Assembly (NCBI RefSeq): GCF_017654505.1
Contig: NC_054538.1
Location: forward strand, 26,871,674-26,935,673
DNA from: Polyodon spathula
Lineage: Eukaryota > Chordata > Actinopteri > Acipenseriformes > Polyodontidae
Length of the DNA: 64,000 nt
Direction: 5' to 3'
Below are positions 12,501 through 26,163 of the stretch, in pieces; within the stretch, counting starts at the first letter, position 1, and every line of letters starts with the position of its first letter. Position numbers and translations under genes: made by a program. Under the pieces are notes generated by a model. It ran no database searches and had not been told where the DNA came from. It saw only the letters and a program-made list of their open reading frames with translations.

Positions 12501-13567
12501 AATGAGTTTGTTATTCTAAAAAAAAAAAATGGCTTCAAATTTCCCAAGAAGTTACAGTAAATAGAGTTTGAGCTTGCATGTTTAATTTTCAATATATTAA
12601 AGTATGTTTTAATTGTTTATTTATTTATGGATTTAGATCCCGATAATAAACATTCAATTGATGAGTAAAACATGGGACTATGCATAAACTGTAAGTAAAT
12701 GGTTGGTTAATTAATGTAAAATAAACAGCCATGATAAAATAATCATTGGTGGTGATTAAGACCTTTGTAAGTGCACATTTAAACCTCAGAGAGGGACGCA
12801 GAGTTCGACGTTAGTGGATAACTGACAGGAAATGCGTTGATGGTTTTTAAATAAGGCAACAAAGTATTACTTCTTGCATATCTACAATAAGCTGTAAATT
12901 TAAACATTTACAAACTAATGTGATTTGAGGACCAATTCGTCAACAACGTATACCTAATAACTATGATCATTATTATTAAAGAATTATTATGCCCTTTGCC
13001 AAAGTAAACTTCCACTATGTGATTATAAAAGTTTTGCATTCTTTGCAAATATGTATAAGTATGCTGTGCATTTGCTATCATTTACCATAGTATATTTACC
13101 TTCCGTTTTTACGATTTACTACACTTTGCTGTGCGTTGCCAACAGTGAACTTCTAAAAGTTCAGTAATATCCATAATGTTCATTTGTTTCTTGCGAATTG
13201 AAGCTTACTTACCGGACACGTTTAGCTGCCCGCCACAAAACCAGTTTATCTTGCCTTGTCTGAAGTCACAGTCTTTTACCTGATCGAACGGTTTGCTCCA
13301 CAACAACCTTTCTTTTGCAAGAGCCCCCCAGAACGTTTCTGGGTCTTGTATTGAAAGTTCATAAAGTTCTTTGTAGGATCTCAGACCATAGGGAGAACTG
13401 GCTTCAAACATTAAAAAATTTACATTTGTGCCAGAGACGTTGCTGTGAGTATTTCTTGTGTGTGAAAAGCTTGTATGTAAAGCAGTAACTCCTCTTCTAC
13501 ATTTAGTTAGGGAGAAATAATACTTGCAAAGCAGATGCAACATACTGCCCTTACTTGACGCTGCCAT
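1556..13567 (-). CDS. ACSS1: Acetyl-CoA synthetase, mitochondrial (ACSS1), 5' part: exons 1-9
   Basis: The protein activates acetate with ATP and CoA to acetyl-CoA, AMP and PPi in the mitochondrial matrix. Nine coding exons on the minus strand join in phase: 13567-13213, 12073-11977, 10273-10074, 8609-8434, 7848-7696, 5672-5525, 2739-2602, 2340-2248, 1668-1556. This makes 1473 bases, or 491 codons, without a stop. The N-terminus is basic and hydroxylated, as in a mitochondrial presequence. It is followed by the acetyl-CoA-synthetase N-terminal domain ([19 protein letters not shown]), [27 protein letters not shown], the adenylate-forming A3 loop [11 protein letters not shown] (residues 300-310), [14 protein letters not shown] and WWQTETGG (450-457). 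About 190 C-terminal residues, including the catalytic-lysine region, lie outside the window. The match to vertebrate ACSS1 is close, so identity is secure over ACSS2 because of the N-terminus and the synteny with VSX1 and ENTPD6. Confidence 0.96.
2248..2340 (-). CDS. ACSS1: ACSS1 coding exon 8
   Basis: This 93-bp exon encodes [20 protein letters not shown] and ends DTWWQT. It is flanked by cttgcag and gtaagg. Phase is 1 at both ends. Confidence 0.93.
2602..2739 (-). CDS. ACSS1: ACSS1 coding exon 7
   Basis: This 138-bp exon encodes [20 protein letters not shown] and continues to SSLKTLGS, with donor gtaagt at 2601. Phase is 1 at both ends. Confidence 0.95.
3511..3540. repeat. (ATT)n microsatellite
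   Basis: A short ATT trinucleotide run in ACSS1 intron 6. Confidence 0.8.
3830..3948 (-). pseudogene. Duplicated 3' fragment of ACSS1 exon 6 plus intron
   Basis: These 119 bp are identical to 5456-5574, a spacing of 1626 bp in the same orientation. The copy has the last 50 bp of exon 6, the gtgaga splice donor and the first 69 bp of intron 6. The upstream part of the exon and its acceptor are missing, so the copy should not be spliced as an exon. Confidence 0.9.
4110..5330 (+). mobile_element. Decayed non-LTR retrotransposon (CR1/L2-like) reverse transcriptase
   Basis: Frameshifted translation shows reverse-transcriptase blocks in order. These are a [14 protein letters not shown]...GNYRPV block near 4200-4280, [11 protein letters not shown] near 4420-4450, an [20 protein letters not shown] block at 4950-5010, a degraded [14 protein letters not shown] near 5020-5070, YINDLD, and [13 protein letters not shown] near 5125-5165. 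Parts of the RT occur twice (about 4490 and 4950; about 4645 and 5160), so two partly overlapping fragments or an internal duplication are present. The element is inactive and antisense to ACSS1, within intron 6. Confidence 0.8.
5525..5672 (-). CDS. ACSS1: ACSS1 coding exon 6
   Basis: This 148-bp exon encodes [20 protein letters not shown] through STPVYPDP. Its last 50 bp and the following intron are copied perfectly at 3830-3948 (see findings). The donor is gtgaga at 5524. Confidence 0.94.
5697..7690. other. ACSS1 intron 5, no gene seen
   Basis: AT-rich intron with a T run of about 18 bases at 5698-5717. Some stretches (for example 7040-7290) look like old interspersed repeats, but I cannot classify them. 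Confidence 0.5.
7696..7848 (-). CDS. ACSS1: ACSS1 coding exon 5 (AMP-binding loop)
   Basis: This 153-bp, phase-0 exon encodes [20 protein letters not shown] followed by the nucleotide-binding loop [11 protein letters not shown] and ending ALTHQ. The donor is gtaggt. Confidence 0.95.
8434..8609 (-). CDS. ACSS1: ACSS1 coding exon 4
   Basis: This 176-bp exon starts after ag at 8611-8610. It encodes [20 protein letters not shown] and ends at DIQLEE with donor gtaagt. Phase returns to 0. Confidence 0.93.
9538..10010. repeat. Degenerate GGTAAA/CATAGTAAA motif clusters in ACSS1 intron 3
   Basis: Two clusters (about 9538-9690 and 9895-10010) contain many imperfect copies of short words such as CATGGTAAAA, CATAGTAAA and CACGGTAAA. 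A related run in the opposite sense lies near 13055-13150. This looks like an eroded tandem repeat; there is no coding capacity. Confidence 0.5.
10074..10273 (-). CDS. ACSS1: ACSS1 coding exon 3
   Basis: This 200-bp exon encodes [20 protein letters not shown] and continues through the conserved [20 protein letters not shown] segment to AGRIQD. The donor gtgggt is at 10073. Confidence 0.94.
10862..11021. mobile_element. Short MITE with CAGTGGTNCTCAACTCTGG-type inverted ends
   Basis: The left end CAGTAGTACTCAACTCTGG at 10862 is matched by the reverse complement of the right end, with two mismatches. The element is 160 bp. Inverted CAGTGGT-like ends are typical of non-autonomous hAT elements. 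The flanking 8 bp do not match well, so the target duplication has decayed or the boundaries are off by a few bases. Confidence 0.6.
11977..12073 (-). CDS. ACSS1: ACSS1 coding exon 2
   Basis: This 97-bp exon lies between ag at 12075-12074 and gtaggg at 11976. It encodes [20 protein letters not shown] and then [13 protein letters not shown], and is too short to stand out as an open frame. Confidence 0.93.
13213..13567 (-). CDS. ACSS1: ACSS1 coding exon 1
   Basis: The start ATG is at 13567-13565 ([10 protein letters not shown]), and the donor is CCG|gtaagt at 13212. It encodes the putative presequence and the N-terminal domain ending in GGQLNVS. The exon ends in phase 1. Confidence 0.93.
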
Positions 13568-13616
13568 CTTTTAGTCTGTAAGTTTTCCTCAAAACTTCAT
13601 CAGTCAGCACAAGAAA

Positions 13617-13626
13617 GGGGCGTGGC
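13617..13626. promoter_or_regulatory. GC-box/KLF-type site upstream of ACSS1
   Basis: GGGGCGTGGC lies 50 bp upstream of the ACSS1 start codon, in an interval of about 430 bp between the gene and the first Tc1 fragment that must hold the proximal promoter. The motif match is by eye only. Confidence 0.35.
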
Positions 13627-13998
13627 AGATGACTGGAGTTTTATGAGCCAGTCACTAGAAAGTCAGATCGCATTCCAATGTAACTGAAGGTCGTTTCTCG
13701 CTTTCTGTCAGTTTATCGAGAGAGTATATAAATTACTCGGTAAAACTGCTACAAAACACTAGCGACATAAGTGCAAAAAATGGTTTCCATCCGCTGCAAA
13801 TTCTACTGCGAGTCAAAGGAATCCCCTTGACGTTTCGTGATGTCATAGCCTAATTTGCATCTATTTCTGCGTTTTCAGGTTATTCGCAAGAAATATACTC
13901 GCTAGATGATTTTCCATACTTTATTTTTAATCGCTCGCTAGTCTAGCTAATATATTATACCGAATTAAACCCTTAAACAAATAAATGAACCTTAACCC

Positions 13999-14941
13999 TG
14001 TTCCACATACTCAGTGCACGCATGATGCTGCCACCACCACAGCTACACAGCTCCAGTTACACACATTGCACTTTAAGCTTTGACCAAAAACCTCTATCTG
14101 GGTCTCATCTGACAACAAAACCTTTTCCCACATCGCAGCTGGGTCACTCTCATGCTTTCTGGCAAACTCCAGATGTGCTTTCAGATGGTACTTTTTGGGT
14201 AACGGCTTCTTTCTTGCAACCCTCCCATACAGGCCAGTGTTATGCAGAGCTCTTGATATGGTTGACTGGAGCACGGTTACACCACTCCCAGCCACTGAAC
14301 TCTGTAGCTCCTTCAAAGTGAGTGTTGGCCTCTCTGTGGCTTCTCTCACAAGTCTCCTTCTTGTTTGAGCGCTGAGTTTTGAGGGATGGCCTTTTCTTGG
14401 CAGTGCCTGGGTGGTGTGATGCAGCTTCCACTTCCTGATTATTGATCCAAAAATTTTGCAGTGCTCACTGGGATATCCAAACACTTGGATATTATTTTGT
14501 ACCCTTTCCCTAATCTATGCATTTGTATTACTTTATCTCTAACTTCTGTAGAATGCTCTTTGGTCTTCAGATTCACAGCCTTACCAATGATCCTTCAACA
14601 GTGGGGTTTTTATCCAGAAAATGTGACAGCAACTTTAATGGTTCACAGGTGGAGGCCAATGGTAAGGTAATTGTGTCCTCGTTAGGGCAATTTCTTTCAT
14701 CGGTGCAAACTGGGAGCTCCCACAGCACAGGGGTTGAAACATATGCAAGCAAGATATTTCAGTTTTTTATTTTTCTTAAAAATATTTCCCAACATAAAAC
14801 CAATGTCACCTTACAATAATTGATTCTGAGTTTCAGTGTTTAAAAATAAAATATCAAACAGAATGAAATTTCAGTGTACCATTTGTAATCCAGTAATATG
14901 AGAGAATTGGTCAGGGGTCTGAATACTTTTGCAAGGCACTG
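13999..14941 (-). mobile_element. Truncated Tc1-like transposon with transposase remnant
   Basis: The minus-strand frame 14484-14011 reads as a Tc1 transposase N-terminal and middle part: the helix-turn-helix (IIRKWKLHHTTQALPRKGHP, RTR/RLVREA) and then the first catalytic aspartate in LLSDETQIEVFG. It then degenerates and ends at CVAVVVAASC. The outer end is CACTG at 14941, followed by TA. The 3' half of the element, including the second D and the E and one terminal repeat, is missing. It lies upstream of ACSS1 and close to a second Tc1. Confidence 0.85.
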
Positions 14942-14963
14942 TATATACATACATACATATATA

Positions 14964-16546
14964 CAGTGCTTATAGAAAGTCTATATCCCCTTGACTTTTT
15001 TCACATTTGGTTGTGTTAGTTGTTTTTTTTTTCATTTATTTACAAAGCCTACCCTACAACTTCCAGGTGAAAAAAATATTCTGGAAATTTGTAGAAAATT
15101 ATTTAAAAATAAAAACTGAAATAGCTTGGTTGGATAAGTCTCCACCCCCCTTGTAATAGCAATCCTAAATTAGCTCAGGTGTAACCAATCACCTTCAAAA
15201 TCACACACCAAGTTAAATGGCCTCCACCTGGATTAAATTGTAGTGTTTCACCTGATTTCAGGATAAATTCGACAGTTCCTGTAGGTTCCCTCTGCTGGGT
15301 AGTGCATTTCAAAGGAAAGACTCAACCATGAGCATCAAGACGCTTTCAAAAAAACTCCAGGACAAAGTTGTTGAAAGGCAAAGATCAGGGGATGGGTATA
15401 AAGAAAGATAAAAGGCCTTGACTATCCCTTGCAGCACGGTCAAGATGATTATTAAGAAGTGGAAGGTGTATGGCACCACCAAGACCCTGCCTAGATCAGG
15501 CCGTCCCTCCAAACTGGATGACCGAGCAAGAAGGAGACTGATCAAAGAGGCCAATGGCAACTTTGCAAGAGGCTTTTATGGCCAAGACTGGTCAAAGTGT
15601 GCATGTGACAACAATATTCCAAGCACTCCACAAACCTGGCCTGTATGGTTGGGTGGCAAGAAGGAAGCCATTATTCAAGAAAGCCCACCTTGAATCCCAT
15701 TTGAAGTAATCAAAAAAACACTCAGGACATTCTGTAGCCATGTGGCAAAAAGTTTTGTGGTTGACGAAACTAAAATTGAACTTTTTGTCCTAAATGCAAT
15801 GTGTTATGCTTGGAGCAAACCCAACACAGCACATCACCTAAAGAACACCATCCCTACTGTGAAGCATGGTGGTGGCAGTATCATGTCATGGGGATGTTTC
15901 TCATTGGCAGGGACTGGGGATCTTGTCAGAATAGAAGGGAAAATGAATGGAGCAAAGTACAGAGAAGTCCTTGAGGAAAACCTGCCGCCCTCTGCAAGAA
16001 AGCTGAAACTGGGATGGAAGTTCACCTTTCAGCATAACAACGACCCAAAGAACACAGCCAAAGCTGCACTGGAGTGGCTAAGGAACAAAAAGGTAAATGT
16101 CCTTGAGTGGCCCAGTCAGAGCCCCGACCTAAATCCAATCGAAAATTTGTGGCATGACTTGAAGATTGCTGTCCATCAACGCTCCCCAAGGAACTTGACA
16201 GAGCTTGAACTGTTTTGTAAAGAAGAATGGTCAAATATTGCCAAATTTAGGTGTGCAAATTTAGTAGAGACCTATCCCAACAGACTCACGGCTGTAATTG
16301 CTGCCAAAGGTGCTTCCACCAAGTATTAACTAAGCGAGGTGGAGACTTATCCAACTATGATGTCAATTTTGTATTTTTAATATATAATTTTTTTTCTCAA
16401 TAAAAACTTTTTTCCCCTTAACAGTGTGGAGTATGATGTGTAGATAAGTGGGAAAAAATCCTCATTTAAATGCATGAAACTCTGAGGCACTGACACAACA
16501 AAATGTGAAAAAAGTTCAAGGGGGTGTAGACTTTCTATAGGCACTG
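14964..16546 (+). mobile_element. Full-length but inactive Tc1/mariner transposon
   Basis: The element is 1583 bp. It starts CAGTGCTTATAGAAAGTCTA and ends with the matching inverted CTTTCTATAGGCACTG, and is flanked by TA dinucleotides at 14962-14963 and 16547-16548. The inverted ends are about 50 bp. The TA target and size fit Tc1/mariner. The polyadenylation signal AATAAA near 16401 belongs to the element. The transposase inside is broken (separate entry). Confidence 0.93.
15328..16329 (+). pseudogene. Tc1 transposase, frameshifted
   Basis: Start-like ATG at 15328 (MSIKTLSKKLQDKVVERQRS). A paired-like helix-turn-helix follows (TVKMIIKKWKVYGTTKTLPR, RRRLIKEA). There are then frame breaks near 15410 and 15690 before the DDE catalytic domain is read in one frame from 15742: [50 protein letters not shown], ending ASTKY at 16329. 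The catalytic D, D and E positions are still visible, but the protein cannot be made as one chain. Typical length for the family is about 340 residues. Confidence 0.9.
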
Positions 16547-16548
16547 TA

Positions 16549-16607
16549 TATATATGTATATATATATATATGTATATAGATATAGAGAGATAGAGAGATA
16601 GATAGAC
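16549..16607. repeat. TA/GTATA and GATA simple repeat beside the Tc1 end
   Basis: A TATATGTATATATATA run followed by GATAGAGAGATAGA, directly after the Tc1 right end. Confidence 0.75.
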
Positions 16608-16891
16608 ATCATCATATTTGTCCAGTAATTGTAAAAATAATTATCTGCTCCACGTCTGCCAACTTGTTTTTATAATCAGAGCATGCGTATTAAACAATTG
16701 AATGTCACTGAAATGGCGTAGACGGGCGCTAGGACCAAGGTGGACCATGTATGGATAACATTTTATCCCAGAGTTGGACTTTGTTTTCAATAAAGGGCAT
16801 TTTATGAGATTGTTGGTCACTAGTAAAGAGTTTTGCAGACCCTATTGTGAAGGTTTCATTTTCATTAGTTAAGAGCTTATTAGAAGGCTTT

Positions 16892-18925
16892 CTTGATTAT
16901 ATGTCATTGAGTTACATTCAGATGTATTATTCTTTTTTTAATACAAGAGGCTCCTTGGGTAAATCTCAAAAAGTTACTTTGGAACTAGTAACTTAACCCA
17001 AGATTCAAGACAGTTAAAATGGCAAGTTTTGTTATACGATTGCAAACATACAGTACCTTATGATCTTTTTTCTTAAGTGTAATTCTGCAAAATTGGAGGG
17101 TTTACATTTTAACAGCTTCAACTAAAATGACATGATTTTGTATTCGTGCTGACCTTTTACTGATCATTTGCACCTAAGAAATGCAAGTGCCTGAGCCACT
17201 GAGAATACTTTAAGCAAACATTCCTATATAAAATGCTCCAACTGACACTTGTATAGTGTCAGTTGGAGCATTACTATAAAGCTCAACAGAGCTGGGATAA
17301 TCCAGTGTCACAACACATAAAGAAACCCAGAAATCGTTTCATGTTTCAAAATTCAGTTTCTCATCTCATTTGTGAAATGAGGCTTGCAAGATTGTTACAG
17401 CTAGGGCTCTTACTTGCTTTTCCCTTGGTTCAAGCAAGGATGGTGACTTGAAGGACAATGACTCCAAGATGATCTTCACTGTCAGCAAAGCTGTATGCAG
17501 CTGGACGTATAGATAAAGCCTTTCTTCAGATAATAAGCTAGATGTGGCCTCGCCCTCATGTCTACCATTTCAAGAGCAACAGTCATTTCTGGCTTGAAAA
17601 GAGTTGAGTTATCCAGGCTGGGGCCAACAAACTAAAATCCCGTCTAGTGTCAAAACTCTATAATATTAGGCTGCAGCAAGAAAAATTGAGGCATGTTGAT
17701 TGTGAACAGACTGGTGTGAACATACATAGAATGTTCTGTAAAAGCAGTGCAGAAAGAAAAGTTATTGTGCTGTACAGTATGCAGCTACAAATGAGGGTAT
17801 AGGACTGGTCAGACACAATCACGTACAATTTGTTGTTTACAACTAAGGGCTTAAATTGTTTTAATTGAGGACAGTCACAAAATAATATTTTGTAGACATA
17901 AGGAAAACAGCAAATAGAAAAAGATAGAGAAACAAAATTGAATAAAACAAGCAAAAAACTGCACTTAACCTTGGGTGCCCATCTCAATAGGATCAAATAA
18001 TTGGATTGAATTGGAAAAGATAACCTATTATTGTTAAGTAGACAGCTGGAGTAAATGTGGAATTATTCCATTTCATGTTAGCAATGCTAATTGGCACTGA
18101 TCAATTTTCTAATTCTGAGATCATCTTCCGATAATTCTGCCTCAGTATATTTTATTTTTCTTGCTGCAGCCTAGTATTATAGAGTTTTGACACTAGACGG
18201 GATTTTAGTTTGTTGGCCCCAGCCTGGAATAACTCAACTCTGTTCAAGCCAGAAATTACTGTTGCTCTTGAAATGGTAGACATGAGGGCGAGGCCACATC
18301 TAGCTTATTATCTGAAGAAAGGCTTTATCTATACGTCCAGCTGTATACAGCTTTGCTGACAGTGAAGACCATCTTGGAGTCATTGTCCTTCAAGTCACCA
18401 TCCTTGCTTGAACCAAGGGAAGAGCAAGTAAGAGCCCTAGCTGTAACAATCTTGCAAGTCTCAATGAGGTTTCACAAATGAGATGAGAAACTGAATTTTG
18501 AAACATGAAACGATTTCTGGGTTTCTTTATGTGTTGTGACACTGGATTATCCCAGCTCTGTTGAGCTTTATAGTAATGTTCCAACTGACACTATACAAGT
18601 GTCAATTGGAGCATTATATAGAGGAGTGTTTGCTTAAAGTAGTTGCAGTGGCTCAGGAACTTGCATTTATTAGGTGCAAATGATCAGTAAAAAGGTTAGC
18701 ACGAACACAAAATATCATAACTATGCTGAATTACACTTAAGAAAAAAGATTGTAAGGTATGTTCTCAATCGTATAACGAAACTTGCCATGTTAACTGTCT
18801 TGAACCTTGACACACTTGAGTTAAGCTGCTAGTTCCAAAGTAACTTTTGAAGATTTACCCAAGCAGCTTCTTGTATTAAAAAAAGAATAATACATCTGAA
18901 GGGTAACTCAATGATATATAATCAA
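16892..18925. mobile_element. Large inverted repeat (~0.8-kb arms), foldback-type element
   Basis: The left arm 16892-17686 pairs with the right arm 18154-18925 in reverse complement, at roughly 90 percent identity or better over most of the length, around a spacer of about 470 bp. Both arms carry the same open frame of about 62 codons beginning MEHYYKAQQSWDNPVSQ, which shows how well the arms match; it resembles no protein I know. A perfect 18-bp-stem hairpin sits at 17232-17272, and an imperfect copy lies in the other arm near 18579-18613. No transposase is seen. It could be a foldback transposon or an inverted duplication of a repeat. Confidence 0.8.
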
Positions 18926-19938
18926 GGCAGATATTTGGACAATCTAGACAGCGTTATTATAAATAATTATTATTTCTGCTATTGAAAAAGTAGCTATTAT
19001 ATTATCTGATCACAAGTGCCACAATGAAGTGAATGAACTATTGGTGCATTTCAACACAGTTAGGCAGCCAATCACTTTGGCATATTATGTTAATTTGTTT
19101 AGTTGGTCTTTTTTCTGTTTAATTGTGGAGTATTTTGTTGTTCTTCAAAGCAGGGTTTGGGGTCTATTTGGTTCAATATCATACCTATTCCACTTTTGGT
19201 GACCTACAACCAATTTTACATGCCACCTAGCAGGATTTGGACTCATTCCACCAGAGGTGAAAACTGACTTTAAACCATTGAGTTACCTTGTGTAACATAG
19301 AGCCAACAATTGTAAACATCATAAACAGAGAATGGAAGTAAACATAATCATTGAAATATCAACAGCAGTGTTTAATACGGTAAGTTTATTGCATTATATT
19401 TTAGTCAACAATTATGCCCAATCTAGTGGATGAATAGTATATGTGTACTTGACAGTGGTGCTGCCATAAATATGTACAACTGTATTTGATATAGTTGTGA
19501 GTGGATGTCAAATGATATATGATAATAACCAAGGATACAACATCAATCTTTTCTCCCTCATGTCTTGTTATTATTGCAAATGCCTGTGATGAGATGTGTA
19601 ACTCTGGTATCAAAATGCCCACTAGGAAATCACATTTAGGTAGTTGTTTCATTATTAAGAATTACTGTAGTAACTATTTAGCAAGTGACTTCCCTTTTTT
19701 GTTGCAAATTCTGTTTCTCAGTGAAAAAAAGCAATTCTGGAACAGTGAACAGAGGATGCAGATGCTGCTGTACAGTGGCTTTGATGGAAAATGCCCCAAG
19801 TACATGGTATACCGTGGTTTTCCAGACGAGTTCAGCAGAGAGCTTTTAGGAATCGAGTGGGTTGCATACTATCAATTAAAAAGATGATTTCTGCTTTAGA
19901 ACTGCAAAAGCAAAAAAAAAAAAAAAAAAAACTCTTAA

Positions 19939-20432
19939 TCCCCTTTCACACTGGCAGTGTCATCTTGGTCGGCTACGTGATTTCACACTGATTTTTGGAG
20001 ACGCAGGGCGTCCTGGTCGGCTACGTGATTTCACACTGATTTTTGGAGATGCAGGGTCGATCTGGGTGACAGAAGCAAGTGAATGAGGGTACGCAATGCC
20101 CCGGAAGCATCTTTTTACATCCACTTCCATCCAAGCTTCTCTTGATTGAACCGTCGGCCCAAATGTTGATTAGAGCAAATGTTTCTTCATCCCTGCTGCA
20201 ATCTGGCTCATGGTGTGTCTCAAGCAACAGAAATATGGCTAAACAGAATAAACAGAAACATTCCTTGCGGAAGTGAAACCTTCACGCAGGCCTGGCTGTT
20301 TGTTACTTCGTCCGCCTATAAACGCCCATCATGCATTCTGTCTTGCCCCGACCCAGGTACGTGGTTTCACGCTATGCAGGGTTGTGACCCAAGTAGCCAG
20401 AAACCAGGTCAGCAAGGCCAGTGTGAAAAGGG
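19939..20432. mobile_element. MITE with CCCTTTTCACACTGG ends and TTAA-containing target site
   Basis: The left end CCCCTTTCACACTGGC is inverted at the right end, CCAGTGTGAAAAGGG. The flanks are CTTAA at 19934-19938 and again at 20433-20437. A TTAA duplication and CCC...GGG ends are the signature of piggyBac-type elements, with Kolobok as an alternative. Inside, a 47-bp unit (about 19968-20014) is repeated in tandem. There is no coding capacity. A 21-base A run lies just before it. Confidence 0.7.
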
Positions 20433-20594
20433 CTTAAATGTTACAGTACTTTATACCAATTGTGAAAGTATTTAAATCAATAGATGCACTTATTTTGCAA
20501 AGCTGAATACTACCCATTATATACAAGAGGAGTTTTTAAAATATGAACAGCTGAAGTTGCATTAAAGAAGTAGATACATATGAAGAGATAAAGG

Positions 20595-20700
20595 AAGGGC
20601 GCTGGAAATAGGGGTGCTGGGGGTGCATCATATACAGGGGTTATAGTTTTGTACTATGGTTTTTAACACCCCCTACTTTAAAAATTGTTCCAGTGCCACT
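20595..20700. mobile_element. Very short MITE candidate
   Basis: AAGGGCGCTGGAA at the left is an imperfect inverse of TTCCAGTGCCACT at the right, with further inner pairing of GGGGGTGC and AACACCCCC. The length is about 106 bp. The flanks show no clear duplication. Confidence 0.45.
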
Positions 20701-21409
20701 GCCTTTATGTATTTTATAAGTAATGCATTTAGTTCTTCTATTGGCATAAAACATCCAACTTTAAATGACTGTTCTTATTCAGATATCTAAAATAGAATAA
20801 CTTAAAAAAAAGCTTTTTAAAGAGTTTTAATCAGATTTATAAAGGTTTTTTTTTTAATGTTTTGTCTTTAGCAAATCTTATTGTTTTTGACTTTTTCCAA
20901 ATTCAGTACACAAGACAGCACACTTAAAGTAATAAGAGTTATCCCAGTGATCTGTATAAAGATATAGGCTATAAATAACCCCATAGATTAGGTTTTCATA
21001 TAAAGTGAAATCCCAGACAAAAACAGAAAAAAAGATAAAAGTGAATTTATATGACTTAAAAAAAAAAACACATCTGTAATGAGAATTTCAAGCCTCTCGT
21101 CACTTTGTATTTTGTATTCTATCCCAGTTTGTTTAGGAAGCTTCTAGTTCTTAACTTACAAAACATGTTCTCTTTTTTCAGGATCCTGAGACAAAAGAAA
21201 TCGTGGTCCACACTGAAACTGAATTACTCTAATTCTCATTACTGATGTGTTGCTGCAATTATTAATTTGCATGCTGCAGATGGTCCAAAATGATGCATTC
21301 TTCCAAGTCCCTTTTATTTTGCCATTTATATATATATTTGCCATACGATTCAGAAGAGTGGTTTCACTGGACCAAGTGTTTTACAGAATATAATGTCACT
21401 TAGATAAGT

Positions 21410-21850
21410 GTCCAAGCAGCTTCAAGTGAAGTGTGTCTTAAATTCCATTCTATGTTCATCAGAAAGCAGTCATGAAAAATGTATTTCTTAACCCGTTTTG
21501 TACCAACTGTTTTCTTTGAAAAAAAATCAGAGAGCAAGCTGTGTTTGTGTAATTTGATACATTACTCTGGGCTTCACTTTTGTGGTTAACACAATTAGAG
21601 TACATTTTAAAATGCTCCAAAAAAATATAAAGTATCTTGTCCTCAAGTGAGGACAATGACACTTAAAACAAAAGAGGTACCTGCACTGCAAAATAAATAT
21701 ATGTTTGGATATGACAAGTGTTTAAATGCATGATACTAACATGCATGAGGGCTGTGAACTACACTTTTGGACATTCTTAATAAAGTTCTAGACAAAATAC
21801 ATTTACACATTTTTTTATTATTATTATTATTATTAATATTTTTAATGCAT
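21410..21850. repeat. Dispersed repeat copy A, downstream of VSX1
   Basis: About 400 bp beginning AGCAGCTTCAAGTGAAGTGT matches 27466-27862 in direct orientation at roughly 80 percent by eye. The shared blocks keep their order (for example TTAAATTCCATTCTA, CTTTGAAAAAAA, AAAAATGCTCCAAAAAAAT, CTTAATAAAGTTCYAGACAAA). The two copies bracket VSX1. Confidence 0.75.
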
Positions 21851-22316
21851 AGTGATACAAAGGTTTTGTCATAAATAAAATTACCCAGTAAAACATTCAA
21901 CATCCATGTAGCTAAAGTGCTTCAGGTAGAAATACAAATATGCCAACAGGTATGGCCTATATAGTTTACATTTTTTTCTACTTTGATTCCAAAAATGTGG
22001 CTTTGTTTTTATAAAAAAAAAAAAATCCACTAGTGTGCATAAGGTGTGTTCAAAGGTATACAAACCCATTGCATAATAATATATATATAGAAGTCTTGGA
22101 GTTTTTGTAATCTTTATGTTCTATTCATTCTAGCCTAGTAAAAAAAAATATTACTAGGCGTTTTTCTTATAAACCTGCATATAAAGAAAGCTAAAGGGTT
22201 ACAGGAACTACATTATATACATCAAGTGAAAAACGTTCAAGAGGCATAGTTTAAATGTAACATTGTATGTTGACGTTGAAGTTATACATTTCTTGATATT
22301 CTGTAATAAAAAGAAG

Positions 22317-22495
22317 TTTATTTTTCCCAAATACTGTTTAAATACAAATGGATCTAAAAAAAAAAAAAAACTTATATCACTGACATTTTAAGTTAACACG
22401 CATAACATTATAAAATGTATCTTTTTTAGAACAGAACTCGAAGCACTTCTTGTAAGATGCTGACTACTTACTGTCATGCTGTATTTACTTTTATT
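22317..22495 (-). terminator. VSX1: Candidate VSX1 polyadenylation signals
   Basis: On the minus strand AATAAA occurs at 22495-22490 and 22322-22317, 81 and 254 bases after the VSX1 stop. Either could end the 3' UTR, but the region is AT-rich and chance matches are likely. Confidence 0.35.
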
Positions 22496-22575
22496 ATTAA
22501 GATTTGTGCTCTTTTTTTCACATCATAATGTTACTCACAGTCAGTGTCCGTTACAACTGCATAATCTATATGCAT

Positions 22576-26026
<3,451 letters not shown>

Positions 26027-26036
26027 GGCTCTCAAC

Positions 26037-26074
26037 TATCTCTTAACTTTCAATTATCTCTTAACTTTCACTTT
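26037..26074. repeat. Two 18-bp tandem copies in the VSX1 5' leader
   Basis: TATCTCTTAACTTTCA is present twice in direct repeat, immediately upstream of the VSX1 start. It is presumably in the 5' UTR. Confidence 0.6.
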
Positions 26075-26163
26075 CTTGACCTGAAGATCAGAACGATGGA
26101 AGTAAAGCGAGTAATGGGAGAACAATTTATCCTGTTCCCAATCTACAAGTACACGTCCCAGGT

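Noticed and set aside
17263..17451. Open frame MEHYYKAQQ... (also 18584-18390) as a possible duplicated gene
   Set aside because: It occurs only because the two arms of an inverted repeat are alike. It has no start context, no homology and sits in a non-coding foldback.
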